Shown piece after piece: positions 44,080-55,265 of a stretch of DNA of 64,000 nucleotides. The translations under genes and the position numbers were made by a program. Under the pieces are notes generated by a model. It was not told the origin of the DNA, made no database searches, and saw only the letters and a program-made list of their open reading frames with translations. This stretch comes from Hyperoodon ampullatus (lineage: Eukaryota; Chordata; Mammalia; Artiodactyla; Ziphiidae), in contig OX457061.1 in the NCBI GenBank assembly GCA_949752795.1, forward strand, positions 33,298,425-33,362,424, given 5' to 3'. Each line of letters starts with the position of its first letter. Positions within the stretch are counted from its first letter, which is position 1.

Positions 44080-44400
44080 TCCACAAATTGAAAAATAAAA
44101 AGGGGAGTGAGGAGGTGAAGGAGTGTGGGTGGATTCTTAGGGGATCTTGTTGCTCTAGGGAAGGCCAAAGATGCACTGGGGAACTGGCTGAGGAGGAAGA
44201 GAAGAATAAGGTATAAGTGAAGCTACCAGAAGGGATGAGGGGAGTTTTAAGATGGGCACAGAATGGGAGAGGTCTTAACTTTATACCTCTTTGACGTTTT
44301 CTCTGCCTCTCTCAGGCAGACTCTGTTTCTCCTCCCTCTGTGCTCCCTTCCCTACTTGTTCTGGGTAGCTCTTGGCACTACAGCTGCTCTTACAGGGGTT
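44080..44400. other. No assignable feature
   Basis: Purine-rich first part. Nothing recognised. Confidence 0.35.
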
Positions 44401-44404
44401 CTCT

Positions 44405-44545
44405 CTCCCATTCTATGAGCTCCTGAGGGCAGGAGCTGGTCTGATCCATTTCCATCAACCTAGCACTGCCCTGCAGAGAGCCTGCTACCATGTAGACATC
44501 AGACTAGTGCTGGTTAGTGAACAAATGAAGAATGAATGAATGACG
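44405..44545 (+). repeat. L2 LINE 3' end relic
   Basis: 'ctatgagctcctgagggcag' and a GAATGAATGAATGA tail at 44,531-44,544, typical of L2. Confidence 0.65.
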
Positions 44546-45360
44546 ATTGATGAGATGGGTTGAAACAATCACTGGTCTACCTTCTTGGGACTTTCCTTTC
44601 TGTGATAAATCTCAAACAAAGTTCTTTTCAAGTGTGAATATAAAGGTTATGCAGAAGGAATCTCTAGAAATAACAATGGTGGAGGGACACAAAGAGTAAC
44701 TAGCTCAGTGGGGCTGAGTGGGTAGAGAACCCCTTTTGATAATGGATCAAATGGATGCAGGGGGAAGACAACACCACCATGACAATAAAGTTTTGAGGGA
44801 CAATGACCGAAAGAGTTGGGTACTGAAGAGAAAAATCTTAAGACTATAGAAACAGATAGAGATAATACAAAAATTGCAAATACTTTTTAAAAATTGTAAG
44901 AAATAATCTAACTTCAAAGTGAGAAGCCAAAGGACAGAGATGATTAGACCAGGGAAGAGGCATTTTCCTTCCCCTCCAGGGAGTGGTGGCTCAGGCATTG
45001 AGTCAGGGAGGGCTACACTTGGAAAGTGCCCCCTGCTCACTAAAGGGAAGATTCTGAATATGAGGAAAATGAGGGTGTTTCCAGATGACAAGCAAAGTCC
45101 ATCAGTCAGTAAGTGAAGGCCACTCAAACTCCCTTTTTCAAGACTCCTTTCTGTTTAAAAACAAACTAAATGAGCTCTCCTAATATGTGGTTTCTGGTTA
45201 TAGACATGATGACAGACTCAGCTCACCTTCCCCATTTCTATCCTCTCTCCAGGACCCAGGAGTCAGGGATGAGGAGTGGGTGGAGGGTGAAGGGAGGAGT
45301 GACAGGACTGAGGTTTCTCAGAGGACAATGCTGGGGGGCAGGGGAAATAACACCGGTAAG
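44546..45360. other. No assignable feature
   Basis: The 126-codon minus frame at 44,747-45,127 has hydrophobic stretches but no recognised family. A chance frame is likelier. Confidence 0.35.
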
Positions 45361-45364
45361 GAAA

Positions 45365-45590
45365 GCCAGCTTACTGTGTGCTGGGCACCGCATGGCATGT
45401 TTTTACCTAGATCACCTCATTTCATCCTTACCACAGCCCTGTGACATGGGCACATATATTACTTCCATTTTAGTACTGAGAAAACTGAGGCTCAAAGAGG
45501 TTAAGTAATTTATTCAAGATCATACAGCTCATTCGTGATGGAGTGAGGATTTGACTCCAGGTTCTACGCTCTTAATTACCGTGGTGACTG
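45365..45590 (-). repeat. MIR SINE relic, well preserved
   Basis: Antisense MIR nearly full length: 'tactgtgtgctgggcacc', 'actgaggctcaaagaggtta', 'aagatcatacagctcattcg', 'gatttgactccaggttctac'. Confidence 0.8.
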
Positions 45591-46475
45591 CAACCCTCTC
45601 TTTTCCCTGAGTGTCCACAAAATATTGGTTGATATCATGGAAACATACATCACTTTGGAAATAGAAGTCATTAAAACAAGAGATATCTAGGAAAAACCAG
45701 AGAATAAAATGCCTAGCACACTGCCTTACATATAGTAGGTCTAAGTCAACATTTCCCTTCCTTTTCACCCAGTCCCATATATAGGGCCCTACTGTTATGG
45801 GTTCCTTTGATGAATAGAGAGATAGACCTATTAGTGTGTGCTTTGTCCTAAGGTTCCCTGGATGCATAGGGGTCTGGCTTTCAAGCATTCATTATACAGA
45901 TAAGCAGGGAGCGCTCTCTGAGACGGGGGTACAGGCCTAGTGGATGTGCACTTCTGGTCCGTGGTGGGGCGCAAGACCCAGGCCGCCTGCACGCTTCCTT
46001 CTTGCTGTGTTGGTCTTTGGGAAAGAATTAAATTCTCTCTGGGAAAGAATTAAAACTTTTCTTGAGCAATAATGCAAAGAGAAGATGTCCAGCTTCTGGC
46101 ATCTTCCACTTGGCTTTAGTGAGTCAAGAGTCTTGTTGAGAAGAGAACAAAAAAGATTTCAAAATCCCCAAAGCTCCCTTACTTGTCAAGAACTACTTCT
46201 AGTGTGTTCCTCTGAACAACTTGGAATATGAGGTGGGACAGGCTTCTGGAAACACAAAGAGGAAGAACAAAGGCATCCATTGCAGGGGTTCATGGGGAAC
46301 AAATAGGAACAAGATCTCCTAGTCAGTGTTCTTACTGCCCCTGCCTTTTGAGGGCATCAACATTTGAGGGCAGGGATAGTAGAATATTCCACTATGAGAG
46401 AATCAGAGCATTTCTTTGCTTCTCTTAGTATAGTAACAACAGTACTGACAAGAAAACATTAACAGCACCTAAGAG
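45591..46475. other. No gene; short tandem unit
   Basis: Contains a MIR-like end ('aaatgcctagcacactgcc', 45,707) and a 14-base unit GGGAAAGAATTAAA at 46,019 and 46,041 (22-bp period). No coding signature. Confidence 0.4.
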
Positions 46476-46479
46476 AGGT

Positions 46480-46735
46480 CACACTGTGGACACTTCATAT
46501 GTGCCAGGTTTGAAGTCCGTTACATACATGATTTCACTGAATTCTCACAACAGTCTCATGAGGCAGGTGCTAGCACTCTTCCCATTTCAGAGATGAGGGA
46601 ATGGAAGCACAGAGAACTTGAAATAAATTTTCCAAGACCTCCAGCTACAAAGTGACTGAGCTGGGTTTCAAATACTCAAAAAATGATTCAGAGTCCATGC
46701 TCTAAACCCCAAGACTCCACTGCTTCTTGGTCATG
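46480..46735 (-). repeat. MIR SINE relic (first of a tandem pair)
   Basis: Antisense MIR nearly full length: 'acttcatatgtgccaggttt', 'tcacaacagtctcatgaggc', 'cccatttcagagatgaggga', 'gactgagctgggtttcaaat'. Confidence 0.8.
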
Positions 46736-46754
46736 ACATGAAGTTATACCTATT

Positions 46755-46980
46755 TTGAGGTTTACTACGTGCCAGCTTCTACTGTAAATGCATTACAAAT
46801 ACTATCTCCTTTGATCCTCGATAATACTACAATACGGGATCATTATCATCCCCACTTTGCACATGAAAAAACAGAGGCAGAGAGAAGTTTTAAAACTTTC
46901 ATAAAACCACACAGCTAACAAGTATCACAGCAGAATTTGATTCCAGACAGTCTGGATCTGAGTCTCTGCTGACATGACTG
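46755..46980 (-). repeat. MIR SINE relic (second of a tandem pair)
   Basis: Antisense MIR: 'gtttactacgtgccagcttc', 'ttatcatccccactttgcac', 'aaaaaacagaggcagagaga', 'aaaaccacacagctaacaag'. Confidence 0.8.
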
Positions 46981-46984
46981 AGCC

Positions 46985-47325
46985 TCAGGATTCTGTAGGC
47001 CAGGAGGACTAGACACATGGGGAAGACCCTGGGCCCTAATGAGTGAGGGAGGAGAACTTGAGCCCATCAGCCACAGAAGGCAGCAGCCCTGGAAAAGAGT
47101 TGGTCCCCTGATTTGAAGACAGCACTTATTCCCCTTCTCTTCTGTGTATTCATCAAGGCTCACCTGGAGCAACAGAAAACATTCCCAAATGACTTGTCTG
47201 TGATCTCTTCCTCCTGCAGCCAGACCCTCAGGTGTCGCTTGAAACACAAGTCTGACCCTTTTACTTCTCAGGTTACAAACCTTCAATGGTTCTCATTGTC
47301 TAGAGCAGGAATCTGACAATGGAAA
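46985..47325. other. No assignable feature
   Basis: The minus frame 46,915-47,286 overlaps the MIR and lacks a domain. Confidence 0.35.
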
Positions 47326-47329
47326 TGGT

Positions 47330-47495
47330 CTATATCTGCATTGCCCAATACAATAGCCCCTAGACATATTGGGCTATTGAACACTTGAACTATTGCTTTT
47401 GCCACTGAGGAACTGAATTTTTTATTTTATTTAAATTAATTAACATAGCCTCATGTAGCTAGTAACATGAGACATTAGACAGCGCGGGTCTAGAG
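47330..47495. mobile_element. hAT-type MITE
   Basis: Left end 'ctgcattgcccaatacaata' and right end 'gacattagacagcgcgggtc' form imperfect inverted ends. The body has 'attgggctattgaacacttg' and 'tgaggaactgaattttttat', as in a common mammalian hAT MITE. Subfamily not named. Confidence 0.6.
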
Positions 47496-47499
47496 TATG

Positions 47500-48060
47500 A
47501 GGTCCCATGTCCTTAACCGGACAATGAGACCCTTCCGGACCTAGGCACTGCCTTCTCACCAGTCTAGAGTGTTCTAATCACTCATCCTTCACCTGCAGCT
47601 GCTTGCAGCGTCTCAGTCCAGCTGAGTTGTGCTGTGCTTCCACGCTTTTGCTCAGCACTGGGACTAGGGCAAGACAAGGGAGGCTTCTAGGACACGTGGT
47701 TTAGGAGGTGCTCAGGCTCAGTGTCATGCAGTACAGAGTCTGGAAAGCCCTTCAGTGCCTTCCCTTCTCCATCAGTTCCCACTCATCCTTCAAGCCCCAT
47801 CTCAAATGCTGCCTCTACTGGGAAGCCTTTCCCAACACTCCCAGCCAGAAGTGGGTCCCTTCCCCTCTATGTCACCTGGAGCTTACACAACACTTTGCCA
47901 TCCTCCATCTCACACCCAGCCCCTGCCTGTTTCCCCATCTTCTCCTCTGACTGGTCAGTTCTTTAAGACCAGGGACCATGAATCATTAACGTCTACATTC
48001 TCAATGCTGTCCTAGCCAGAGAAGGGGTTTATTCAGTGAATGCAAATCAAATTATTGAAT
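47500..48060 (+). repeat. L2 LINE relic with 3' end
   Basis: 'tcaagccccatctcaaatgc', 'tgggaagcctttcccaaca', 'cttacacaacactttgcc', 'agttctttaagaccagggac' and a late 'gtttattcagtgaatgcaa' follow L2 order. The three overlapping plus frames at 47,708-48,015 are L2 read-through. Confidence 0.65.
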
Positions 48061-49225
48061 TGGATTCTTGTGGCAATGGAGGTCTTCCATTCATTTGGCC
48101 TGACCTGCAGTGACAGCACCTGTGGCCCCCCTTCCCCTGCCTCAATTTCAGACATGTTATAATTGGGGGTTAAGCCAGGACATGTGATGTCAGCAAACAG
48201 AAGGGAGGGGAGGAGAAGTGATTCTTATGACTTTACGTCTAAATTCTCTTCTAGGTCCACCTCGACTTCTCCTCTGCAGGCACCCCATTCCCCCCAACCC
48301 CTGGCCCGTCCACCCACGTGGCACCACCTTCTCTTCCCTTCCTGTCACAACATGGCCGTGTTTTGTCGGCCTCAGCCAGACATTGGCCTCTGTCCCACCT
48401 CTTCTTACCTCCAGTAGAATTGGATACTATTGGTCTTGGCAACAACCTTGAGGCTACACTTGTTCCTCTATCAGCAGTAATTAGTTACTGAATAAACAGC
48501 AAGAGAGCCTCAGGATAGGCCCACATGCAGAACTTTCAAACTGGGTGGAAAAAGTCAAGAGGTAATGAAACTTCTGCTCTGAATCACGTCTGGAGAATGA
48601 AATGTTAGAGAGAGCCAAATCCTGAAACACATGAGAAAAATAGGAGAATGGAGCACAGTTCTCATTGGGGTTTCTGCGTCTTTGCAACATCGCTGGGAGG
48701 GGAAAAAAATTCATGTGGATGGGCAGGGCGAGGAGGCTGCTTAGCTAAACCTCCCTTTGCTCTGGGTTTTGTTCTCTTCTGTGCCCATGGTGTTGATGGA
48801 AGTTTTATGTCTGTGGACAGTTCAGAAGAGGTAAAAGTGTTGAAGATTCCTCTAAAATGTGGAACACCTAATATGGGACAGGAAATTACAGCCACCTGGG
48901 TTGCCTGGGGTCAGGGCTCATCTCAAACACACTCCTAATCAGAGGAGCTGCAGCCCAGAGTGCGGAGGTGCCTTGCTGAGTACATGGAACACGTTAGTAG
49001 CCAGGGATTCCGGGCCTTGAACCCGGGTTCCCTGACTCTCAGGTGACTGCTCTTTCTGCTGTAGCTCAACAACAGAGGGAATGTGGGTTTGGAAAATACA
49101 AGATGACTTTCTTTCTTAACTGTCTCCACTTGTGTCCTTACAAATGTCCCTGGCAGAGAGGAGGGAGATTGAGAAGTTCATTATCCGCTCTGAGGCCGTC
49201 ACACCTTCCCAATGGGGTGGACTGG
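48061..49225. other. No assignable feature
   Basis: Some MIR-like text near 49,005-49,070 ('cgggttccctgactctcagg'). Otherwise unique-looking. Small frames on both strands show no domain. Confidence 0.35.
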
Positions 49226-49229
49226 GACG

Positions 49230-49420
49230 AGCTCAGAAGCTAGGGTCAAATAACCTGGGCACAAGTCCAGGTTCTTCCACGTTTTTGTTCCTGACTCTGA
49301 GCACATTACTTAACTTTCTGGGCTTCGGCGTCTCGTCCGTGAAGTGGGGCTGGTAACCCTGATCTCCCGGACAATTTATGGGATTAAATGAGATAATGGA
49401 TATACGGTACCTAATTCAAC
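49230..49420 (+). repeat. MIR SINE relic
   Basis: Sense MIR: 'gcacaagtccaggttcttcc', 'gagcacattacttaactttc', 'gggattaaatgagataatgg' in order. Confidence 0.7.
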
Positions 49421-49439
49421 AGATCCGTTTATCAAACTG

Positions 49440-50000
49440 AGCAGTTGCCCCGTGCTTACTCTGGGGATTCAGAGGTGCCAGTTGGATGCCCAGGAGGTGG
49501 TAGACGTCCATCACGGCCAGCTGGCAGGGGAAGGTCGGGGGTGGGAGTTGTCCTCACCTCACCTGAGGCGTTCTCCTCACTCCCGGCGCGCTCAGCTGCA
49601 GCCCCACTTCAGGCTGGGCTGAGCTCTGGCTGTCCCTGCCCCTCCCCCTCCCCCCAAGACATCTGGAGCAGCTGACACAAGCACCAATGAGGTAATGTTT
49701 TTATTTGCTCTGTTTGTTTTTTGTTTATAAACCTGGGCTCCTGGGAGAAGCCAGATCCAAAGGCAGGTCCCAGACGTGAAGGTCAGCCCTGAGGCTGACA
49801 CAGGACCACAGGGCCCTGGGCCCAGCTGGGGAAAACCCCAGGCCACCACACCTAACGAGCCTGTCCCAACTGCCCTGCCCTTGCACTGTTCCAGCACTTC
49901 TCCTCCATGCCCAGGCCTGGGAGGAAGGCTGCTGAGGCAAAGCCAAAAAGGACCCTGCCCTGGAGACCCTCGGGGGCCCTCAGAAAAGGCCCAGAGGCTA
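49440..50000 (+). promoter_or_regulatory. GC-richer block with CCAAT/TATA-like arrangement (candidate only)
   Basis: Visibly richer in G+C than its surroundings, with scattered CpGs (for example around 49,585 and 50,020). An ACCAATG motif at 49,683-49,689 and a palindromic GTTTATAAAC at 49,723-49,732 (TATA- and FOX-like) sit about 40 bp apart. No transcript or downstream exon can be shown. Frames on both strands (138 and 97 codons) have no domain. It could equally be neutral sequence. Confidence 0.25.
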
Positions 50001-50339
50001 TTACACAATGCAATGTGGTCGCGCGTTATGACAACAAAAGCTCATAGGATTCTTGGAGGATTAAATTAGTTATAGCAAGACAGCAAGAAAAGTTAATTAT
50101 ATTACAGAAAGGGAAACACAGAAGCTATAGAAGCAGCAAGGAGGCTTGGAACCCAGTGTTGGGGGTGGGATGTGCTGGAATCCATGCTGGGCTCAGCTTT
50201 GAGGGGATCACAGAGAAGTGTAAAACCCAATCCCTGGCCCCCCAAAGCTCTTAGGTCTGATGAGAAAGAGGACATGTGAATCATCGCACGACTGTATGAA
50301 TCCTGCAGGAATACCCTCCAGCATCAGAAGTTCCTAAAC

Positions 50340-50450
50340 TTCCTAGAGCCTGTCTCCTCTACCTGGACCTATATCCTCAGGGTCATAATTCTCCTTATCT
50401 TACATGGCCTTTGTGAAGAGCACATAGAAAGTGCTTCAAAATTGTCTGGG
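50340..50450 (+). repeat. MIR SINE fragment
   Basis: 'tctcctctacctggaccta' then 'aagagcacatagaaagtgct', a weak sense MIR. Confidence 0.4.
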
Positions 50451-50579
50451 AAGTGGGGTCACTAATCCACCTGCTTCCCTCCCCCATTGGTTAAAGATTG
50501 CTCTGTGGGGTGTTAACTTCCTTGCATTTTCAGGTTTGCCCAAGCATAGGTACTGAGAAGGTACCCATGGGTGTCCTAC

Positions 50580-51010
50580 CTCATGTTAGAGAAACCTCAG
50601 GGCAGCCTGTGAGCGAGGTGGTGGTGCAGCTGGGGAACTGTGCCCCAGACCCCTCCAGCAGTGGCTGGAGCGAAAGATGGGTTGAAAGGGGGTGAGATGG
50701 GCACAGCAGAGTGAATGCAAGCTCTCTGTGACAGCATGAGTGTGTAAAAATGTGAGAAGGGAGAGGGAGTCCATTTAGGCAACAGCTGTGACAGACCAGG
50801 TGAAAAATAGACCACATCACTTGGAGTGAGTGAGGAGGAAGGAGAGGTACCATTCTGGAGAGCCGTCAGGGAGGCAGAATTCACAGGACTTGGTGACTGA
50901 TTGTGGGAGAGGAGAGAGAGGGAGGGTTGGAATGATTGCTAGGTGTCCAGCTGGGGCAGCTAGCCGGCTGGTGATGCTGCTCACCCAAACAGGAAATTTC
51001 AAAGGTGGAA
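50580..51010. repeat. Ancient mammalian repeat, family not named
   Basis: 'aggacttggtgactgattgt', then a GAGAGGAGAGAGAGGGAGGG run and 'aggtgtccagctggggcagc'. This is the same module, differently decayed, as 16,500-16,610. Pyrimidine-rich minus frames here are not genes. Confidence 0.45.
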
Positions 51011-51555
51011 GAGGTTTATTTTTTCTTTGAAATGCAACAGGGGTTTTCCCTTTCCCAGGTGGAGAGAAAAGGAGTCCTCAGCTTTCCTGTGAGCCTCTAC
51101 TAAGCAACTCACGGTCTGTATGAAACAGAAAGGAATTCCAAAATCACGCAAATAGGGCTGAGGCAGGCGCAGGAGTGTAGGCACAGGACTTTTTTTTTCC
51201 CTCCTCCACTTACTTTTACCTCCACAGAACTACTACCTTCTGCCCTGTCTTATAGACTCATAGACACTCAATTCTGGAAAGACTCTTTTCATAGGTGGAG
51301 AATCTGACCACAATAAAGAGATATACCCAGGTTTACAAGGTAAGTAGGGATCAGAATCTCCCCTGTAACCCAGGCCCAATTCTCATTCCTCTGCCCCTAC
51401 CCTGTCCCTCTCCTTTGTACCTCGTTTTTGTACACTGCCAGCTTTCTCATCATAGAATGGGCCTACAGATGCTCTGAGGTTTTGGGTCAGCATTCCCTAA
51501 CCAAGCAAGCAAACAAACCAAAAGACTTGCAAGTGTGCAGCCTTTAGAATAGCTG
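51011..51555. other. No assignable feature
   Basis: T-run at 51,190-51,199. Nothing else recognised. Confidence 0.35.
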
Positions 51556-51559
51556 ATGC

Positions 51560-51730
51560 CATGTTTCAGGTATTACCTCTCTTAAGCCCCAATCCTCTCC
51601 TGTTTCATCCAGGATAAAACTGGTCCACAGAGTAATAAAACAACGTGCCCAAGGTCTCACGGCCAGAGATGAGACCCAGGCCTGAAATCAGGTTTCCTGG
51701 ATCTCACCTCATTTCTAACATGGGATTAAA
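51560..51730 (-). repeat. MIR SINE relic
   Basis: Antisense MIR: 'ccaggataaaactggtccac', 'cgtgcccaaggtctcacgg', 'cccaggcctgaaatcaggtt'. Confidence 0.6.
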
Positions 51731-51829
51731 ACCATGTCCATACATGAAGCACACTAGCTCATAGAAGATTCTCATTAAATGTTGTTTTCCTCTCCGTCTA
51801 GTCTGATGTCTTCCAACAAACCACGCTGT

Positions 51830-52047
51830 TGCTCCCAGAGTTCCTCCAGCCTGTGCATTCTGGAGGATTTTCTGGATTACTTTGCCCTTTATGAGAGGAC
51901 AAGAATGCTATAGAGACTCCCTTCAGCTCAGACAGCTTCTCTCATTGCTCTGAGCCCATGTCTCATGACCCTCAGGATAAAGTCCAGACCCCTTACCCTG
52001 ACATCGAGGTGTCCCATGTGTACTCCAGCCCCTCTGATTCTGCCTTC
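51830..52047 (+). repeat. L2 LINE relic, left part
   Basis: 'cctcaggataaagtccagac' (51,969) is a strong L2 match. Interrupted by a SINE and resumes at 52,258. Confidence 0.65.
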
Positions 52048-52052
52048 TTTTT

Positions 52053-52257
52053 TTTTTTTTTTGGCGGTATGCGGGCCTCTCACTGCTGTGGCCTCTCCCG
52101 TTGCGGAGCACAGGCTCCGGATGTGCAGGCTCAGCGGCCATGGCTCACGGGCCCAGGCGTTCCGCGGCATGTGGGATCTTCCCGGACCGGGGCACGAACC
52201 TGTGTCCCTTGCAGCGACAGGCGGACTCTCAACCACTGTGCCACCAGGGAAGCCCCG
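52053..52257 (-). mobile_element. CHR-type tRNA-derived SINE, copy 5
   Basis: Antisense copy with a perfect 18-bp target duplication TGATTCTGCCTTCTTTTT (52,035-52,052 and 52,258-52,275). Box B intact on the minus strand; box A has one CpG-type change. It splits an L2 relic. The overlapping 100- to 163-codon frames are read-through. Confidence 0.95.
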
Positions 52258-52495
52258 TGATTCTGCCTTCTTTTTGAAACCATCCTGACCACGTGGGCAC
52301 AGTTCCTTGCTCTCTGTTACAGCTCTATGGTGAGAGCACTCAGTAAAGTCCCTGCCTGTTTGGGGAATTGTACCCACCGGTAGACTGTGCTTCTTGAGAG
52401 TTAGACAAGACTTATTCACATGGTGTGCCTCTGTTGATTAGCACAGAGCCTTGCACAGGGTAGTTACTCAATAAATATTCATTGAATTAATGCAG
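52258..52495 (+). repeat. L2 LINE relic, right part with 3' end
   Basis: Ends 'gcacagagccttgcacaggg' and 'ctcaataaatattcattgaa', the L2 3' end. Confidence 0.75.
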
Positions 52496-52499
52496 CAAT

Positions 52500-52905
52500 A
52501 GATAAGTACATAAATTCAGGGAAACAATGAATGAGGATAATATAATGATACTTGCCCTTAATGAAAACGCAGAATTATTGTGGTAAAGATACAAGATGTG
52601 TGAGAGCAGGACAATCTATGAGGTGCCAGACAAATATGGACCATTATTCCCATGGGTTTATAAAAAGGACCATGAACAGTTAGCATGTGTGCTCACATGG
52701 CCTGTGTTGGTACTGTATGTGCTGCTGTTTGGATGGCAGGGTCTGAGGAGAACCTTTCAAAGTAACCCTGTTTATTGTTATGGAGGGAACCAAGTTGTAG
52801 TTTCTGAATAGAGGTTGGCATAGAAGAATCACTCAGATCATAATCAGATCAATAGGCAGATTCAAGATACAGGGCAGTCTACCATTTCCACTTAGTGGGT
52901 CACCT
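52500..52905. other. No assignable feature
   Basis: The 71-codon frame at 52,596-52,811 shows no family. Confidence 0.35.
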
Positions 52906-52909
52906 GGAA

Positions 52910-53105
52910 TGTCCAAAGGGCTCAAGTTGATCTTAACTTCTTAACTTCACTCAGCTTCTCGAAGACTCAATTTTCTCTACATTAAATGGAGACATAAGAG
53001 CAACTGCCTCCCAGAGTTGCTGTGTTAGGGTCATGTAGATTAGACAATGCATGGCTGGAAGGTACCTGTCCTGGTGTCTGCCCCCTAGTAAATGCTGCCC
53101 TCAGG
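52910..53105 (+). repeat. MIR SINE relic
   Basis: Sense MIR, weak: 'actcaattttctctacatta', then 'gcccctagtaaatgctgcc'. Confidence 0.45.
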
Positions 53106-54785
53106 GATAATGGTATTGATGAGGCCGGCAATAGACTGCTCCCAGATCCCAGGACAGCACCGGGCTTGTAGGTTGTGCTATGTAATGTTTGTTGAAAAAC
53201 AAATAAAGTCAGATATTCCAGGGGAACTGAATCAGGCAAGAGGGATAAACATGTGGAGTGAGTTACTTGGGAAAACAATTGAAGCCAAGACTAAATGAGT
53301 TCATGAGAAATCAGGTTTGTTTCTTTGTAAGAGATGGATGAAAAACATGGTGAAAAAACAGGAAATTGGGATCCTGATGAACCAGAAAGAAGGGCAGTAA
53401 TTGAAAAAAGCCAGATGGCTTCTTCTTTCTCTTAGCATTGGGTCCATCCCACAACAAACAGGGAAGTACTTTATATGAATGATACTGTGGTCATTCAACT
53501 AGGCTGGACTGCAAGGCATGCTGGGGTCTCGGGGATTCTTTGGGATCCCTTGGCTGGGTAACTGACAAAAAGGTGAGATAAGGCTAATCTTTGATGAGAT
53601 ATGAATAGTGAGGATGAATGAGGGAGATTGATTCTAAGTGCCTACCCCAGCGACAACTAATTAGACCAAAGATTCACTCTCTGGTTAGAATCTAGACATC
53701 AGGTAATGAGCAGCAGCCTTGAGAATCCGACTTGAGCATCTGCCCTACAGGAAAACTCCATATTATTTGCTGACAAGGGGACCCACTCAGGTTCTCTCTA
53801 GAGAAGTTGTGACTATGACACTTAGAGAAAATTCAGTGAAAAAGAGTAAAAATAGTGCAGAAAGCTGTGAGTGGAGGGAGAAACAACTGAAGCTAGAGAG
53901 AGAAACAGAGGGAACTACTGGAGTAGGGAGCCCAATGACAGCTCCTAAGGAGGACAAAAATTCCAGGCTGCTGTTGTTTCTTGGACCACAAGGCATCATG
54001 GGTGCTGTGCTCCCTGAGGCCTGCAGAGCAGCTGCCAGTTTCTGGACCTTCCTTACTTCCCCGAGTATCTTTTCACAAAACCTCTGTATCTGAGGCAGCC
54101 CGACTTTTTGTTATCTGCAACCTGAAAGAGACACCTGTCCATGTGTCCAGTTTCGGGCTTGAGCTGAACCTACACAGAGAGCTACAGGGAGGGTCTGCAG
54201 AGGCGAGCCCTGAACCAGGTGTCTTCATTCCTCCAATCTGCATGCATGGTTGACTCCAGGTCTGCCAGGTTTAGGAAACAGCTCCATTTATTGACAAAAG
54301 GCCTGGGGTGGTAGGGAGATCCCAGGCCTCAGAAAGAAGGCAATTTGAAAGAGACAGGTCCTTAGGACCCCAGCCAAGAGATCTAAGGTCTCAGACTAGG
54401 CATCTGTCCAAGCAAGAGATGGGGCTCATGTCAGGAGTGGGGGGGATGCCTGGGGTATCAGTGGGCATCGCTTGTTACAGATGGGGGTGTGCTTTAAGCA
54501 GCCCAGGGGCACAGACTGCCTAGTGGCACAGAGCTGCCCAGTGGCTACAGCCAGGCTCACTAGACACCAGTCACTGTTGGCAGTGACCAGTGGCAGGAGC
54601 CCTCTCAGAGCTAACTTGCTCCGTTATGAACAAAACTGCTGAGTAGGCAGGGTAAGGCTGGACTTGTAAGCTGAAGGTTTCATGGGTTGTTGGAGAGCCA
54701 GCCTGGGGAAGCAGGAGCTGACAGCTTCACTTGTGTTGATCCGTATTGTACAGACATTGGTTAGATATACCCTCTGCTCTTCTCC
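53106..54785. other. No gene; short hairpin-capable site
   Basis: About 1.7 kb without a recognised repeat. An imperfect inverted repeat CACCAGTCACTG / CAGTGACCAGTG with a 4-base loop lies at 54,565-54,592. The 124-codon frame at 53,719-54,093 (ATG in neither a repeat nor a known family) has no domain. Confidence 0.4.
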
Positions 54786-54789
54786 AAGG

Positions 54790-54890
54790 TGTGGTGTTGT
54801 CAAGGCCATGTCCCAGTCTTTCCTGTACTTCCAGCACTCAACATGATGCTAGGCACATGGGAAGTATTTAGTAAATCACCACAGAATTTA
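54790..54890 (+). repeat. L2 or MIR 3' end fragment
   Basis: 'gatgctaggcacatgggaag' then a TATTTAGTAAATCACC end. Confidence 0.45.
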
Positions 54891-55059
54891 TGAAAAAACA
54901 TTTAGAGCTGGGGAAATATTGTCCTAAGAAAAGCACGAACCTCAGATGCCAAATCTCATCCTCTTCAACCCAAGATCTTCTCAGATAACTATAGGTAGGA
55001 TCTATTAATACACTACATGCTTGCAGCAGACGTTGCTATGACATGGAAGAAACAATTTC

Positions 55060-55265
55060 TTATCTGGAGATACTGGCTCAAATCCTGCCTCTAGCAGTTA
55101 CCAGCTGGGGGCCTCACAGAGGGTTACCTAACATCTCTGGGTTTTTTCCTCATCTGTGAAAGTAGGAGATAATGCCTATTCATGGGATAACTGAGGATTT
55201 GGTGAGACGACATATGAGAAAATAGTAGCCCACAGCACAGCTCAATAAATGTTTGTTGAATGGCA
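55060..55265 (+). repeat. MIR SINE relic, well preserved
   Basis: Sense MIR: 'ggctcaaatcctgcctctag', 'ttcctcatctgtgaaagtag', 'cagctcaataaatgtttgtt' in order. Confidence 0.78.
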
